Assembly (NCBI GenBank): GCA_950022295.1
Contig: OX465596.1
Location: 122,988,501-123,052,500 of the forward strand
From: Bromus sterilis
Lineage: Eukaryota > Streptophyta > Magnoliopsida > Poales > Poaceae
DNA: 64,000 nt
Direction of reading: 5' to 3'
The notes under the pieces were generated by a model. It worked only from the letters and a program-made list of their open reading frames with translations, had not been told where the DNA came from and ran no database searches. A program made the translations under genes and the position numbers. This document shows positions 22,519-36,200 of the stretch, one piece after another (positions within the stretch are counted from its first letter, which is position 1; each line of letters starts with the position of its first letter).

Positions 22519-25500
22519 TGTAACATCCCAAAATTTCCCAAATTTTGGAATGTTAATAAAATTAAATAGATAATGATTGTTTGCTTGATGTGTTTGATTT
22601 TTCTCTCGGATTTAAAAACTTTTTGGAGTTTATTGAATATTAAAATGAGAGAGAATAAAAGGACTTTCCCTAATATTCATAGTTGGTGTTTTTGGAATTT
22701 ATTATTTAAAACAAAACCAACAAAACAAAATGAGAGAAGGTAATATGACTCCTTCAACATATTAAAAGGTTGGAAAATGTTTTAAATCATTATTTGAATA
22801 TTCAAAACAATTTTCAACTCAAGGAAATTTATTTGAGAGGATATAAAATGAATTATCCCCTTTTTAATAAAGTTGGAAAATATTTAGAATATTACTTTAA
22901 AGTTTTAAAAATTTATTATGAGTATTATAAATAACTCTAAAATTATTTTAGGGATTTTATAATGCTAAGAGAGTTTTTATTTCATTGAAATGATTTATTA
23001 AATAATTTAAAAGAGTTGAAAAAGTATTTCAATGAGATATTTTTATTAGACCAAATTATTTTATTGGTGTGACAATTTTAAAATTTGTATTTTATTATTT
23101 AGAAATGGTTTGTCAATGCTTTTGACCAAATAAAAATATTTTTAATAATTTATTGGATTTTATTTGATTTATGAAAAGTATTTTATATTTAAATAAATTA
23201 TTTAGAAAAAAAAATTATTTTTATTTTCCTTTTTGGAAAATGTATTCATTAAATAATTTTCTTTAGATTATTTCATGAATTTAGAATTTTATTTCATATT
23301 TTTCTGATTTGCGGTTGATTTTATTTTATTGTTTGAAGTTTCGGATTTTTAATAAAAAGAAAACTCGTGGCCCCGGCCCAGTAGCCTTTTTCCACCGCGA
23401 GAGTAATTGGAGCACGATTCGGTTTGTTTTTTTTTCTTTCTTTTTCTCTGCCTATTTATAGTTTTTCAGAATTTTCTTTTCTTTTTATTTTCGTTTTAGA
23501 AACCCTAGCAGTGGGACCCGCGGGCCGTAGCCGCCGAGTCCCGCGTCGCCGGAATCCGCGCTGCCACGCTGGGCAGCTCGCCGGAGCGCCACGGCCGACG
23601 CGCCGCCGCTCGGGCTGGCCGCCGCCGCCGCCATGCGCGACCACGCCGGCCGCCGCGCCTTCCTCCGCGGCCGCGACGCCCGGCAACCGCCCCGCCGCCG
23701 CCACCCGTCACCTGCCGCCGGACGGCTTCGCCGGGGGAGCCGCGCCGCGCGCGCCACGCACGCCGCTCGCCGGAGCCGCCCCGGCCCCCTCGGCCAGCGC
23801 CACCACGGCCGCCCCTCCAGCGCCATCCCGGCCGCCACCTCCCCACCCCACGTCGCCGGACCGCGATGCCGGAGCCGCGCCTCGCCGGAACCGAGCCGCA
23901 TCGCCAGAGTTTCTCCGGCCAGATCTGGTCCCAGCGACCCGATCGCTTTTTCTGAATAAAGTTTAATTGCGGATAGGTCCTTTTGGCAGAAAACACCCTG
24001 GCACCGTACCCGCAACATCTTCTACACCGTGCGTCGGATTGAGGTGAAACTTTTTGCTACACGCTCGTGTTGTTCTGTACTTTAGCATGGAATAAGTTTT
24101 TGCACACATTGCACACTTTCGAATTTGAATTTAATTCAAATTCAAATTCAAATCCCGGAGGCCATATCTTGTAAACGGTTGATCCAAATCGAGTTATTCT
24201 GTTTGCGTGGGATCACTCGTTCCATGTAGTTTCTGTTCATAGCATTTGTACACAAAAATTCAAATGTTTCTTGATCTGTTTAAATTCAAATTCAATTCAA
24301 TTTTGCACTTGCTATGACTTGTGTTGTTGTATTCCGTTTCACGTGATTCTTTTGCATATCGGATCACTTGAGACATGTTATCGGTAAGATTCAAACACTT
24401 TTCATGTGGGCATGATTTTCACCTTGGTTTCATAAATGTCCATGGCCACAACTATTTACCGATGAATCTTTATCTGTTGACTCTCTCGAGTTCACTTCCA
24501 CCGATCACCTTCGAGGACATCGACACCTTTGCACTTCAAAGCCTTTTTGTTTTGTTTCTAAAACCTTTGTGATTGTTTTGTTGATCTTTTGTTTTGTCCT
24601 TGTGGTGTGATTGCTTATTCGAGTTCCTTCGTTTGCGATAGATTTCTCGGAGTGTGACGAGTAGAGTTGACTGGACCGTGACAGCGAAGAACTTCACCGA
24701 ATGGAAAAGGCAAGTTACACTTTGACCATACCTCAAACTATATTATCTATTATGCATGTAGCAAATTATCACTCTATGCATGTGTAGGATGATATATTAG
24801 TTATGATTTAAACCTAGTAGGATAGCCATATGTTCTGACCTTGTATTTCATTGTCGCCGTAGGATCGTGGTTGTTATGTACTGCTATTGCTTTGTAGACG
24901 GGGATTGGTTGAGTTATCATTTGAGCTATGTGAGGATTAATGACTTGACTAGGAAACTTAAATAGAAATCACCTCTGGACGGGCGGGTTGCATCTTGGTG
25001 GTTGTGCCTTGTCTAAGGATAGTGCTGGGGTTAAATGCACCCAATGGTTGTTTTGGTGGTGAACCGGGTGCGACATGTTGTCTACCCTCTGAACGCAGTG
25101 GGCGCCGTCCAGGCTCAAAAATATCGGACAGACAGTGTGACTAGTAGCTTCCATGTACAACCACTGGCTATATGGGATCTGGCTTAGATGAGGAAGTTGT
25201 GGGGAACCTGGCCCTGGTAGCTAGCTGATGTAGATATGATAGGTGCACCGGCTACCAAAGGTTGGAGGCAACCTCTTCTGAAAGACTATGTCTCAGTCTT
25301 CGGGTTGAGTCCAGTGGGGAAAGTGTACAAACCTCTACAGAGTGTAAAAACTGATCATGATTAGCCGTGTCCATTGTTACGGACAACTTTGAGCAACTGG
25401 GTATTATTGTTGTTGGATGGTCTCGACAGATAATTCTCCTTAATAAGAATTTGAGTGGGAACTTTTAATAAAGGGATGGTTAGAATTGGTGTAGCCCGAT

Positions 25501-25572
25501 TCAACCATACTTAGGACTAGCAAGATTAATTAAAATTTGATTACTTGTAGTATATGAGGGAAAAAACAGCTT
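22519..25572 (+). repeat. truncated LTR of a third long-LTR family (T3)
   Basis: It begins TGTAACATCCCAAAATTTCC, is strongly AT-rich to 23350, then has a CTATTTATAG box (23452) and a GC-rich block (23510-23940). Late on it has AGCCGTGTCCATTGTTACGG at 25362, equivalent to the conserved block near the end of T1 and T2 LTRs. It stops at about 25572, where an Athila LTR begins in mid-sequence, so both are truncated at this junction. The GC-rich frames at 23424-23966 are low-complexity Ala/Pro/Arg and are not called. Confidence 0.7.
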
Positions 25573-27000
25573 TCTCCGGCCTTGTTGTTTACAAAGGATA
25601 ACACGCACGGGATAATAATGATAGTGATAGCAACGAAAAGGTAAATAAAGCAGAAAATAAATACTGGGTGTAAACAGTGTTGGAAATATGAACCGGGATC
25701 CAATGATGTTCACTAGTGATGTCTCTCTCCCAAAATACGATAAAATATCCATGCGTGGTAACCAAATTACAGCTGGGCAATTGACAGGATTATGTGCGAA
25801 AACCAATGCTAACTATGATATAAAGAAAGGAAGAGGCTCAAAAGCATGGGCGGTACGCCAAGACAAGTAGACTAAAATCCATCTGCATCTACCTACTAAT
25901 CATCCACCTTGAGATATCTATCCAGAACATCTCGCTGCTATTAAGTTGAGAATCCCACCCAAAGTGTAAACTCAAAGCAATAGACAACTTCATTAAAGAA
26001 CTTTGCGTAAAGTAAACAATCCTTGCACCCGCAAGTACAAGCACCGTTGTTTTCTCCCTTGTGGCAACAACACATTCCCTAGACTCATGTTTCTGTCACT
26101 GAAGCTAGTCATCAGGGGGCATGAACCCACAATCATGCATAACGCTCCCTCTTGGAGTCACTACCTACTACTTGGCCAAAGAAATAAACAGCAACGGAGA
26201 AAATACAATAATTACTCACGAACATAAATATAAAAGAGGAGAATCAAATATATTACTCAAACACAATCTGAACATAGTCTCATAATCCATCGGATCCCAG
26301 CAAACTCAGCATAGCAACAGTAGAAAGATTACATATGTGCCTCGATCATGTAGGCAGCTCACGAGGTCTAGACCATGAAGAACAAAGAGGGGAGGAGAAC
26401 ATCGCATAGCTACTGATCATAGACCCATGGTCCAAGGTGGAGTACTCACGGATTTTCCGGGAAGCATCCATGGTGGTGGAGAAGCTCCCGGAGGTGGTTC
26501 CTCCCTCCGGCAGGGTGCCGGGAAGAGGGCTCCTGGTGCTCCCGATCTTGGAAGCGCGGCGGGGGCGTAACAAAGGAGAGATTGCGAAAAAGGGTTATGT
26601 CCCCGAGGGTTTCTCGTCACGGGGAATAAATAGGCGAAATGGGAAGCCAGAGGTGGACTAGGGTCCAAGACGCCCCCCTGGTGCGGCCTAGGGGGTGGCC
26701 GCTCCACGTGGCTGCCTGGACCACCCCCGGCTCCCCTCTGGCCCCACTAGGGCTCTCCTGGAAGGTTCCCGTACGCTGATTTTTCCTATATTTTTCACGG
26801 AAATATTTAGGCACTTTAAATAATGGGAAAACTTGAAATACAAAAACAGCAGAAAACAGGAACTGACAGTGAGGTGCACTGAGTTAATTAGTTAGTCCAA
26901 ATAGGATCAAAAGTGTATGTTAGTACACCAATATCATAGCAATATCACACAAAAGAAGCATGGAGCAAGCAGAAGTTATAGATACGTTTTGGACGTATCA
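25573..27000 (-). repeat. 3' LTR of S2, outer end missing
   Basis: It ends GGACGTATCA at 27000, next to the polypurine side ACATCCCCAAGCTT. It begins in mid-LTR near CTCCGGCCTTGTTG, equivalent to 38771, so about 215 bp of LTR end is absent at the junction with T3. No target duplication can therefore be read for S2. Confidence 0.88.
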
Positions 27001-29919
27001 ACATCCCCAAGCTTAATTCCTGCTCGTCCTCGAGTAGGTAAATGATAACAAGCATAATTTCTGTGGTGGCATGCTACCAACCATATAAGAACTATTAAGT
27101 AGAGAAATCCAGGCATATAATTCAATTCAAGTCATAACAGGCAAGAGTCTATATTAGCATTGAAATAGGCAACATAAGAATATAAAGGTGCAAGAGCTCT
27201 CGCTGTCCGTGACTCGAATGTCTCCAAATGGTGTTTCCGTGCAAGAAAGGGGATAGGGATTACGAGAAAAAAATGTATTTTTGTGTTGAGAACTCAATCT
27301 ACTGAAGTTTCAAACTTGGTCTTCTTTGGAATCTTATCTTGACTCATTCCCAGACCACTAGCCAGGTACAAGTCAAAATGATCCACTCCCGTTCGATATT
27401 TTGAGCACTCATGCAATGGAGAAGCGTAAGCAAGAAAGTTAACACTTAGGATGGAAAAGAGAGAAAAATGGTGGGGGAGGAAGACAAAAAGGTGTGAAAG
27501 GCTAACATCAATGAGGACAATCATAGGCAAGAACAGGCCAAATGATAGATATGATGTGAGGAGTAGGGATTGCCATGCAACGGATGCACATATGAGCTAA
27601 GGTAAGCTCTCCAATGTAACTAGTGGGGTTGCATCCAACTTGCTTGCTCAAGAAGACCTAGAGCTCAATTGAGGAGGCTCATCATTGGAATATACAAGCC
27701 AAGTTCTATAGTGTGAAGGTCCCCACATAGCTATATGCATGAACGATAATCTCTATGGAGTACAAGATATAGGAGGGGGTATGAGTGTGGATCTTTCAAA
27801 AGGAATAGTAGTGTGCCCCTTCTCTCTTTTTATTTCTTTTTCTCTTTTTTCTATTTTTTGTATTTTTTGGTGGCCTCAATGGCTCTTTCTACTTCTCTCA
27901 TTTGTCCTATTTGGGATCTTTTGATTTTGTCCTCTTTGGGATATTTTCCTCACTTTATGCGCAACACTCTATATATTACGAGAAGTATAGAAGATCTTTC
28001 ACACTTTACAAAAGTACTCAACATAAAGAAAATGAAACTATCATGAAGTATGCAAATGTATGCCTCTTCCAGTGTAGCAGGATATGCGATGACACTAGCG
28101 CATCATGTAGCAATGATTAGGGAAAGGCCCAACTAGCATGCGGCTCATCGATCAAGCAAAAGCATGTAGGACATGAAGATCAAGTCATGAGAAGGTGTAT
28201 GTTGCATGGCAATGTATCTCGGAAAGGCTATGGAAATGCCTTGATAGGTAGGTATGGTGGCTGTTTTGAGGAAGGATATAATTAGGCTTATGATGACAGA
28301 GCGTATCGTGCCAAGGATTTGGATGTACCGGCGAAGGTGGACGCCACCTCTCGGAGTGAGAAGGAGGAAATGCACGGCACAGGAGAGGATAGAAAAATAT
28401 GGGTAGGTGGAAGTGTCAACTTTCGAATACTCACATTAGTCCGAAGAACTCATGCACTTATTATCGGTAACTCTCAATCTAATAAGGAGGTTCACAAAGC
28501 GACAAGTACCCCGAGGAGGAGTGTAGGGGATTTTGGTTATCCTTGTGCATCCTCGACTAATGGTACGTGAGTGTACTCTAATATTCGATCCCTCCAAAGA
28601 GTAGTGATCCATCTAGTAGCTAAAGTTCTCAACTAATTTTGTAAGTTTGGAAAATAAAAACGGATTGCCCAAAATACGACATCTATCACTAATAGGCTAA
28701 ATCTCTTGATACCAAAAGTCCAAACATTACTCATAGCAATACCTCAAAACTATTGCAAATTACTACTACAATTGAATAGCAACCTCAATTACCTACATCC
28801 AGTCAAGACACACAACTCAGTGCAACAGGAAAACTCTCTAAATTGGATAAACTTGAAAACTCAAGAGAGTTCCAGCAACAAACGAAACAAAAGCTCTTAA
28901 AAAGAATAGCATGAAAACTAAGAGCTAAACATGTCAACAACTATGAAAAAGATAAAGAACACGCTCAACAAAGATAAGCATGAATAATCTTATGATGTGT
29001 TCTAGGTTTTGAAAGTGGAGCGTGTTTCTCTCCCACACAAAGAAAGCTGGGTTCTAACTTGTTATGAACAGCAAGCAAAGCTAAATAAAAATAAAGAGTA
29101 AATAAAAAGCAAGACGCTCCAAGCATGGCACATAACACATGAAGTGATAAAAATATAGTGGAACGAAAGACGAACCGATAATTGTTGATGGAGAAGGGGA
29201 TGCATGGGGGCATCCCCAAGATTAGACGCTTGATTCTCCTCGAATATTTATTGGGGATGCATGGGGGCATCCCCAAGCTTGAGCGTTTGACCCTCCTGGA
29301 TCTTCTTTCATCATCTTCCCTCGCACACTCGAAAACTCCATACATAACTCATCATAATCTGATTAGCGAGGTTAGTACCCATAATAAAATAATTTTTTCT
29401 CTACTGGAAATAAGGATATTATTGAAGAGCTACTGTTTCTCAAGATTTCCAAAACTTTTTTGCAAAGAAAAAGCAAGCTTAAGGTTTGCAAAACGAAGAA
29501 AGGGCAAAAAAAGACAGAATTTGTGAAAAACAGACCAGCAGGTAGTAAAGAACTTTTTAGGGATAGTTCTGCAATTCAAATAAAATTACTTAGAACATAC
29601 GAAAGATCCGTGATTGTATAGAGCACGCTGTGTAAAAAATTCAGATCAAAAAGATGAACTAGGATTTTTCTATGATTTTTCCCGTCACGAGGACAGAATC
29701 TGTTTTCTAGACATGTCACAACTTTCACTTCCCTTGTCATATGTGGCTATAAATGGCACAAAGCTTGAAAAGTAAAGATACAATGATGTTGCTACAGTAG
29801 TAACAATCATCAAGACCACTATAAACAGAAGAAAAACAAAAAGGAAAACCTAAATTCGTTGCGGGCTACCAACCTAAAGCGCTTCTTTAAAGCCATTAGC
29901 TAGGCTTGATGCAAAAAGA
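27001..29919 (-). other. long non-coding tail of S2
   Basis: Almost 3 kb between the end of protease and the 3' LTR is shared with 14489-15853 and, reversed, with 50372-53210. It contains a duplicated block near 29195-29285 with GGGGATGCATGGGGGCATCC twice. The short ORFs are not conserved enough to call. It sits where RT and integrase would be in an autonomous element, yet it shows none of their motifs. Confidence 0.7.
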
Positions 29920-30667
29920 TCAAGTCTTACCAAGAAAATAACTAGCCCGTGTGACGGACTCAAAAGGCGACTTAATATTTTTTCTAGGGAAGTGCTCCAT
30001 CCCTTTCTTGAGAGGGAATTGGAATTTGATAATCCCTTCTTTCATATCGATAACAACACACATGGTGCGAAGAAAAGGACGTCCCAAAATAATTGGACAA
30101 GAAGGTTCACATTCAATGTACATAATAGTAAAATCAACGGGAACATAATTTTCATTGACAATGATAAGAACATCATCGATCTTCCCCAAAGGTCTTTTTA
30201 CGGAAGAATCAACAAGACGAACACCAAAAGAACAAGGATCAAAAGGTTTCAATTCAAATATATCATACATTCTTTTGGGCATAACGGAGGTACTAGCTCC
30301 AACATCACATAAAGCATAGCAAGAGAAGTTATTCAACTTAATTTTAATCATAGGATCCCAACCATCTTCTAGCTTTCTAGGTATGGAGGCTTCTACCGTA
30401 AGCTTCTCCTCCCTACCTTTAATGAGAGCATTAGTGATATGCTCCGTGAAGGCAAGATTAATATTGCTAGTGTGGGGGTCTCTAGACATCTTGTGTAGGA
30501 AACAAATAACTTTAGAAAGGGTGAAATTATCAAAATCAAGGTCACTACTGTCAAGTAAAGTGGTAGTGGTGTCCTTTAGGCTCACTTGTTTGGTAGCTTC
30601 TATATTCATAGGAGTTTCTTCTTCTACGGTTGAGGTCATAGCATCACCATTAATAGGTCCTATGGGA
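29920..30667 (-). pseudogene. S2 protease part of gag-protease
   Basis: This open frame of 239 codons contains the Athila-type retropepsin: CYALCDVGASTSVMPKRMYD, with the aspartate of the DxGAS motif, then LVDSSVKRPLGKIDDV, a YVPVDFTIM strand and CPIILGRPFLRT, the conserved hydrophobic-ILGRPFL signature. It ends naturally at 29920. On the right it is cut at 30667 by the CACTA insertion; the same protein continues at 32477 and beyond. Confidence 0.85.
30665..30667. repeat. 3-bp target duplication, left copy (GGA)
   Basis: GGA here and at 32474-32476 flanks the CACTA element. Three base pairs is the CACTA superfamily's duplication length. Confidence 0.85.
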
Positions 30668-32473
30668 CACTACTAGAAAAATGGCCACCACTACACGGTG
30701 CGCCATTAGTAACATAAATAGCAGTGGCGCACCAGGTGAAAAGTGTGCCATTACTAAGTTTGACCAAGATTTGACCCATTCCTAAACATAGTAATGGCGC
30801 ACTTTTTACAGGTGCGCCATTAGTAAGTTGGGGTAGTAATGACGCACCTGGTGAAAAGTACGCCATTACTATGGTTGACCAAGGTTTGACCCATTCCTCG
30901 ACATAGTAATGGCGCACCTATACAAAGTGCGCCATTACTAACTTTTTTTTTGAATTTTGAAGGCGAGAAAATAAAAAAAAAATTAAAAATTCGAAAAAAT
31001 AAAAAAATTTAGTAACGGCGCACTTTGTATAGGTGCGCCATTACTAACTTTTTTTATTTTCTTATCATAGGTGCGCCATTACTAACTTTTTTTTTATTTT
31101 TTTTTGAATTTTGAAGGCGGGAAAGTTCAAAAATTAAAATTCGAAAAAATAAAAAAAGTTAGTAATGGCGCACTTTGTATAGGTGGGCCATTACTAACTT
31201 TTTGTAAAATTTTTGAATTTAGAAGGCGGGAAAATAAAAAAATAAAAAATAAAAAAAAGTTAGTAATGGCGCACTTTGCATAGGTGCGCCATTACTAACT
31301 TATTTATTATTTTTTTGAATTTTGAAGGCGGGAGAATTAAAAAAATATATAATTTGAAAAAATAAAAAAAGTTAGTAATGGCGCACTTTGTATAGGTGCC
31401 CCATTACTAACTTTTAAAAAAATTGAATTTCGAAGGCGGGAAAATAAAAAATAAAAAAATTAGTAATGGCGCACTTTGCATAGGTGCGCCATTACTAACT
31501 TTTATTTATTTATTTTTTAATTTTGAAGGCGGAAAATGAAAAAAAAAATTAGTAATGGCGCACCTTACGAGTAGTGCGCCAATACTAGGTTTTTTTTGAA
31601 TTTTAAACACGGGAAAATAAAATAAAAATAATAAAACAAATTAGTAAATAAAATTAGTAACTTTTTTTGAATTTTTTAGAATTTTGAAGGCGGGAAAAAA
31701 ATTAAAAAAAAATTAAATTTGAAGGCGTGAATTATTTTGAATTTTGAAGGCGTTATTTTCTTTTGAGATTTTTTAACTTTTTGACTTTTAAATTTTATCA
31801 AAAGTTTTGATTTTTTTCCTTTTTTTGAAAGTTTACAAGAAATATATTTGTTTCAATTTGTTTGAAAAAAATAATTTTTTCAAATTTTTTCAAATTTTGG
31901 ACATCAACAAGGTTTAAAAAGATTTATATGATACATATATCAACAAGTGCGTGTTAAGTGAGCTGGTGTTGGGATTGGATAGAACTAAGAAGTTAAGCGT
32001 GCTGGGGCTGGAGTAGTGTGAGGATGGGTCACCGTTTGGGAAGTTTGACCACGGAGCGCCATTTGACTTGGGATTAAGTATATGTGACCTGAGATTAAGC
32101 ATATTGAACGTAGATTAAGAAAAAAAATTGAAAAAAAAATCAAATTTAGAAAAAAAAATTGAAAAAAAAATTTAAAAAAATTTTGAAAAAAAATTGTTAG
32201 TAATGGAGCACTTCTATAGGTGCCCCATTACTAAGTGAGATAGTAATGGCGCACTTCTATAGGTGCGCCATTACTAAGTCAGATAGTAATGGCGCACTTC
32301 TGGGCCTAGTAATGGCGCACTATAGATGCGCCATAACTGTCTGGGATAGTAATGGCTCATCAAATGTGCGCCATTACTAAAAGTTACTAATGGCGTGCTA
32401 GTAATGGCGCACCTAATGTGCGCTGTTAGTAGCCAAAATAGGTGCGCCATTAAAGACCGTTTTTAAAGTAGTG
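30668..32473 (+). mobile_element. non-autonomous CACTA element with palindromic repeat array
   Basis: It starts CACTACTAGAAAAATGGCC and ends with the reverse of CACTACTTTAAAAACGG. It is 1806 bp, flanked by GGA/GGA, and inserted inside S2 coding sequence. There is no transposase. It is packed with more than 30 copies, in both orientations, of TAGTAATGGCGCAC or close variants. Many are paired head-to-head as a palindrome of about 37 bp separated by A/T-rich spacers carrying GAATTTTGAAGGCGGG. The pairs recur about every 100-110 bp from 30905 to 31590. Subterminal repeats of this kind are where CACTA transposase binds; this copy is nearly all subterminal repeat. Confidence 0.93.
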
Positions 32474-33248
32474 GGACTAGGGGTGCATGGGTTCTATGAG
32501 TTTAGACACACTCAACAACTTGGATAGTAGCAATGGTATGGTGTGTGGGAAGGCTTTTAATTCTATCTCCTTCCTCCTTTTCTCTAGCCCATCTCTCTTT
32601 AGGATTAGCCATCATCCAAATGTTTTCATTAATTTGCACTTGAATAGCGTTCATAGGAGTGACCTTCCTCTCCTCAAGAGGAGAAGTTCTAATTTTAAGC
32701 AATTCTACTTCATGGGCTAAATTGTCTACCTTTGACGAGAGATTATCTAATTCGTCTAGTTTTTCCTGTACACTCTTGTTGAAGGCTTTTTGGTTGGTGA
32801 TGAAGTCTTTAAGCATACTCTCTAATTTAGAAGTGGTGTTCTTGGTGCTAGGATAAGTGTTGTTGTTCCCATAGATGTTGGAGGGGAACGGTCTAGGATT
32901 GCTACCAAAATTACTCCTATAAGCATTGTTATTGAAGTTGTTTCTAGAGATAAAGTTCACATCTACTTGATCTTGAGCAATCAAAAATTTAAAGGAACAT
33001 CATGAGGATCAATAGGAGATTTCTTGGTAAGTAGAGACATAATCAAGTCAACTTTTTCATTTAGGGAGGAGATCTCCTCGACAGAGTTTACCTTCCTACC
33101 TGTTGGAGCTCTTTCGGTGTGCCATTGGGAATAGTTGGTCATCATCTCATCGAGTAGTTTTGTGGCAGCACCAAGCGTTGTTGACATAAAGGTTCTTCCC
33201 GCGGCCGAATCTAGCAAGTTCCGCGAGGTAAAGTTCAAGCCTGCATAA
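32474..33248 (-). pseudogene. S2 gag middle part
   Basis: Two overlapping frames (32984-32502 and 33238-32981) read gag: FTSRNLLDSAAGRTFMSTT, EMMTNYSQWHTERAPTGRK, then NNFNNNAY, FPSN and a coiled-coil-like region ending in RWAREKEEGDRIKSLP. A frameshift near 32985 separates them. The right edge at 33248 is the CATAA target duplication of the solo LTR; the left edge joins the CACTA element. The matching protein in S1 is at 48798-49620. Confidence 0.82.
33244..33248. repeat. 5-bp target duplication, left copy (CATAA)
   Basis: CATAA here and at 37874-37878. Removing the insertion and one copy restores the gag sequence order seen in S1 at 48850. Confidence 0.92.
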
Positions 33249-36200
33249 TGTTACGCCCCCAAAATCAGACCGTGTACAGTAATCATACACGCAAGGTACA
33301 CGATCGAGATCAGGGACTCACGGTGAGATATCACAACACAACTCTACAAATAAAATAATACAAGCTATTTAATACAAGCCAGGGGCCACGAGGGCTCGAA
33401 TACAACAGCTCGAAAGAACAAAGTTAGCGGAAGCAAAAGTATCTGAGTACAGACACAAGGTACACATGATCTGCCTTAAGAAGGCTAGCACAAAAACAAC
33501 AGATCGAAAAGGCGAGGCCTCCTTCCTGGGAACCTCCAAACTACTCCTGGTCAACGGGGAACTCGACGTCGTAGAAGGCATCGAGGATCTTCACGTAGCG
33601 GTAGTCAGCATCGGGGAACTCCTGCTCCTGGACTCCAAGGCTCCAACGTCGACTGCAACGGCCGATCAGGCAAAACATAAAGGGGGAAATAAAGAAAAGG
33701 TGAGTATCTAGCATACCCGCGAGTCTTACGTCCGCTACTAAGAATTATGCCTTTGTATCAAAGGAAAGGGGAGGCTGTATATAGTGGACTGCAGGATAGA
33801 AATCAGAATAAGGGTAAGAAGCTAGGCCAATCGAAGACTAGCATCTTCTGACGATGTCTTGCAGCACAAGGAGAGAATCATCCAACAGTTTATATAAAGC
33901 AATAAAGTAACAACGAAGCAGAAGTTGCTGCAACATTGTATAATATAAGTTGTAATGGTTAATAATAATAATGCCTCCGAGTTCCCCTCCTCGACTTCCC
34001 TGCGAGAAAGAAAACCCGGAACCTTAAAATTTAATAGTAATAGTTTGTAGTGGTAAGATCCAGCTTCATCATAAAGCGTCCTGTTAGCGTGGACCCGGCT
34101 ATTCGAATAGATTAAACTCCCTGCAGGGGTGCACTACTATTCAGCCTGCACGCTCGGATCTCCAGGGTGGCGTGAACCTCGTTAGGAAACGCCCCACCGA
34201 GGCTATCCGACACATCGCAGTTCATCCTAGGCTCAGCAGAGAGGCCATCCGCCGGACTATATCCTATGCGCCAAGGGGTCTAGGTCCCTCACCCTTGCAC
34301 GCTCCTGCACGGTGCGAGTCTGGCCGGTGAAGCAAAAGCAAATCCAAACACAGCTGGTACATCAAAAAAGACAAGACCACTTCCCGGCGATCAGGCCACA
34401 GTACTGCTGACGTCTGAAGAGCTTTCGGACAAACTACGACGCAGGGGAGCCCATAACTCCTTATCCCACGTGAATGTAGTGCGTACAGACCAACGGGTCT
34501 CTTAAGTCATCCGCCGAACCATTTAGCATTTTAATTAACCTCCGTGACAACCGTTATCGTTGCCTCGACTTAACCGACCCGCGGTCAACGACAGTAGTTA
34601 GGACCACCAGTACATCGGTGCCTGCCCTGTCGTCCCACCAAGTCACTGCGGTTACCAACAAGGTGAACCATCTCCTTACCTTGTCTCGCGTGTGATCTTG
34701 GCACAGCTCGACTTTTCGTAGTTTGGTAACTCTCGCGAGTTACGAGCAGGGGCCAAGCACGCCAGTAACGTCGGTCGTACCCTCCCTGTCGCTCCCGACA
34801 ATATACCGCTCGCGGGCATCGTTGGGTCGCCTGACTCTTACCTTTAAGGACACCAGTTGATTTGAGTGCCTACCATTAAGTGAAACCAGGAGGAATCACC
34901 CTCGATGGCACATTTAAAGAGGTTTGACAAAGACATCAGCTGAATGAACTAAAGAGGAATAATCTCGTATCACCCCGGGGGTGCCGAGACACCAGCGGAA
35001 TGAACTAAAGAGGAATACCCTCGTATCATCCCAGTGATGCTACGCTACTGAGCCGACGAGAGTGAATTACGAGTCAGTCCCCTCGTAAGTCAAACTCGAA
35101 GCGACTCGGCAGAGTCTCGCCGTTGTAGGTTCCCTGAGGCGTCTGCATTGATCCGTACCTGTTGCAGTTGTATATATTTTGTATCCGCGTCACTCCCCTG
35201 AGTGGCCACGGCCCTCTATCTAATCCTAGCTAACAATGCATAGGGCTCACTGCTGAATATATTATATAGATATAGCAGGCAGCATAGGATAAGGAAGGTG
35301 CAACAAGGTGCGACAAAATCAGGTTATGCAATTGAATAGGATTGTAACATAGCAGCAGCAGTAACAATGCCTAGTGCAAGAAAGCACGGAAAGGTAGGCG
35401 ATATCTGGGGAAGAGAATGGGTCTGCTTGCCTGGAAGCTCGACGGTAGGGCAGGGTCGTCGACGAAGTAGTCGATCACAGGGGCATCGGCAGCGGACGTC
35501 GAGACTACCGGACAATAAGAGAGGGGGGAGAAACAATAAATACACAACAATAATAGCAATACAAATACAAGACATGGAAAACGCAATGTTAACGGTGTTC
35601 TAACGCAGTGCGAGGTGTATCGCTCGGAGCCGGAATTCATCCGGGGATGAACTTCCGGCTCGAGGTGATTACCGGACAGGGCGACCGGAGGGGGAAGGTA
35701 TCATGCCGGAGGTGTCGTGGACATCCGACAAAGACAAGGGGGGTGTGTCCGTGTTAGTTGAAACATTCTCGAAAACTTTCGTGTTCGGAATAAATTCATC
35801 CGACAGGTTTTTACCGGCACCGGGAATTACCGACAGACAGCCCGGAGGGGGGAATGTCGATGATCAGTGTGTTAGGGGGGTGGGGTAGACATACGGATAG
35901 CGTATCTGTATTCTTTATATTTTTTGATCAATTTTCATGTATAAAGTTTTTGAATCTAAGTTACGGTTTAAAAGTTTAAATCAATTTAAAAGCATTTCTG
36001 GAATTTCTTTTATTTATTAAATACAACATTATCCACAGAGGGTTGACTGGTCAAACCTGACCAGTGGGTCCCACTGGTCAGCCTCACATTTAATAAAAAC
36101 ATTTTAATAATTTAAATAACAGTGGGGTCCCACATGTCATACACTGGAATTTATATTAATTTATTTAAATAAAATAGCTGACAGGTGGGACCCAGGTGTA

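Noticed and set aside
23424..24018. ORFs of 160-180 codons in the T3 LTR
   Set aside because: Alanine/proline/arginine-rich in every frame and located downstream of the LTR promoter box. No protein texture.
30900..31600. Regular array with conserved short repeats and spacers, CRISPR-like at first sight
   Set aside because: The repeats are palindromic pairs with similar A/T spacers, bounded by CACTA termini with a 3-bp duplication in a plant genome. It is a transposon, not a CRISPR array.
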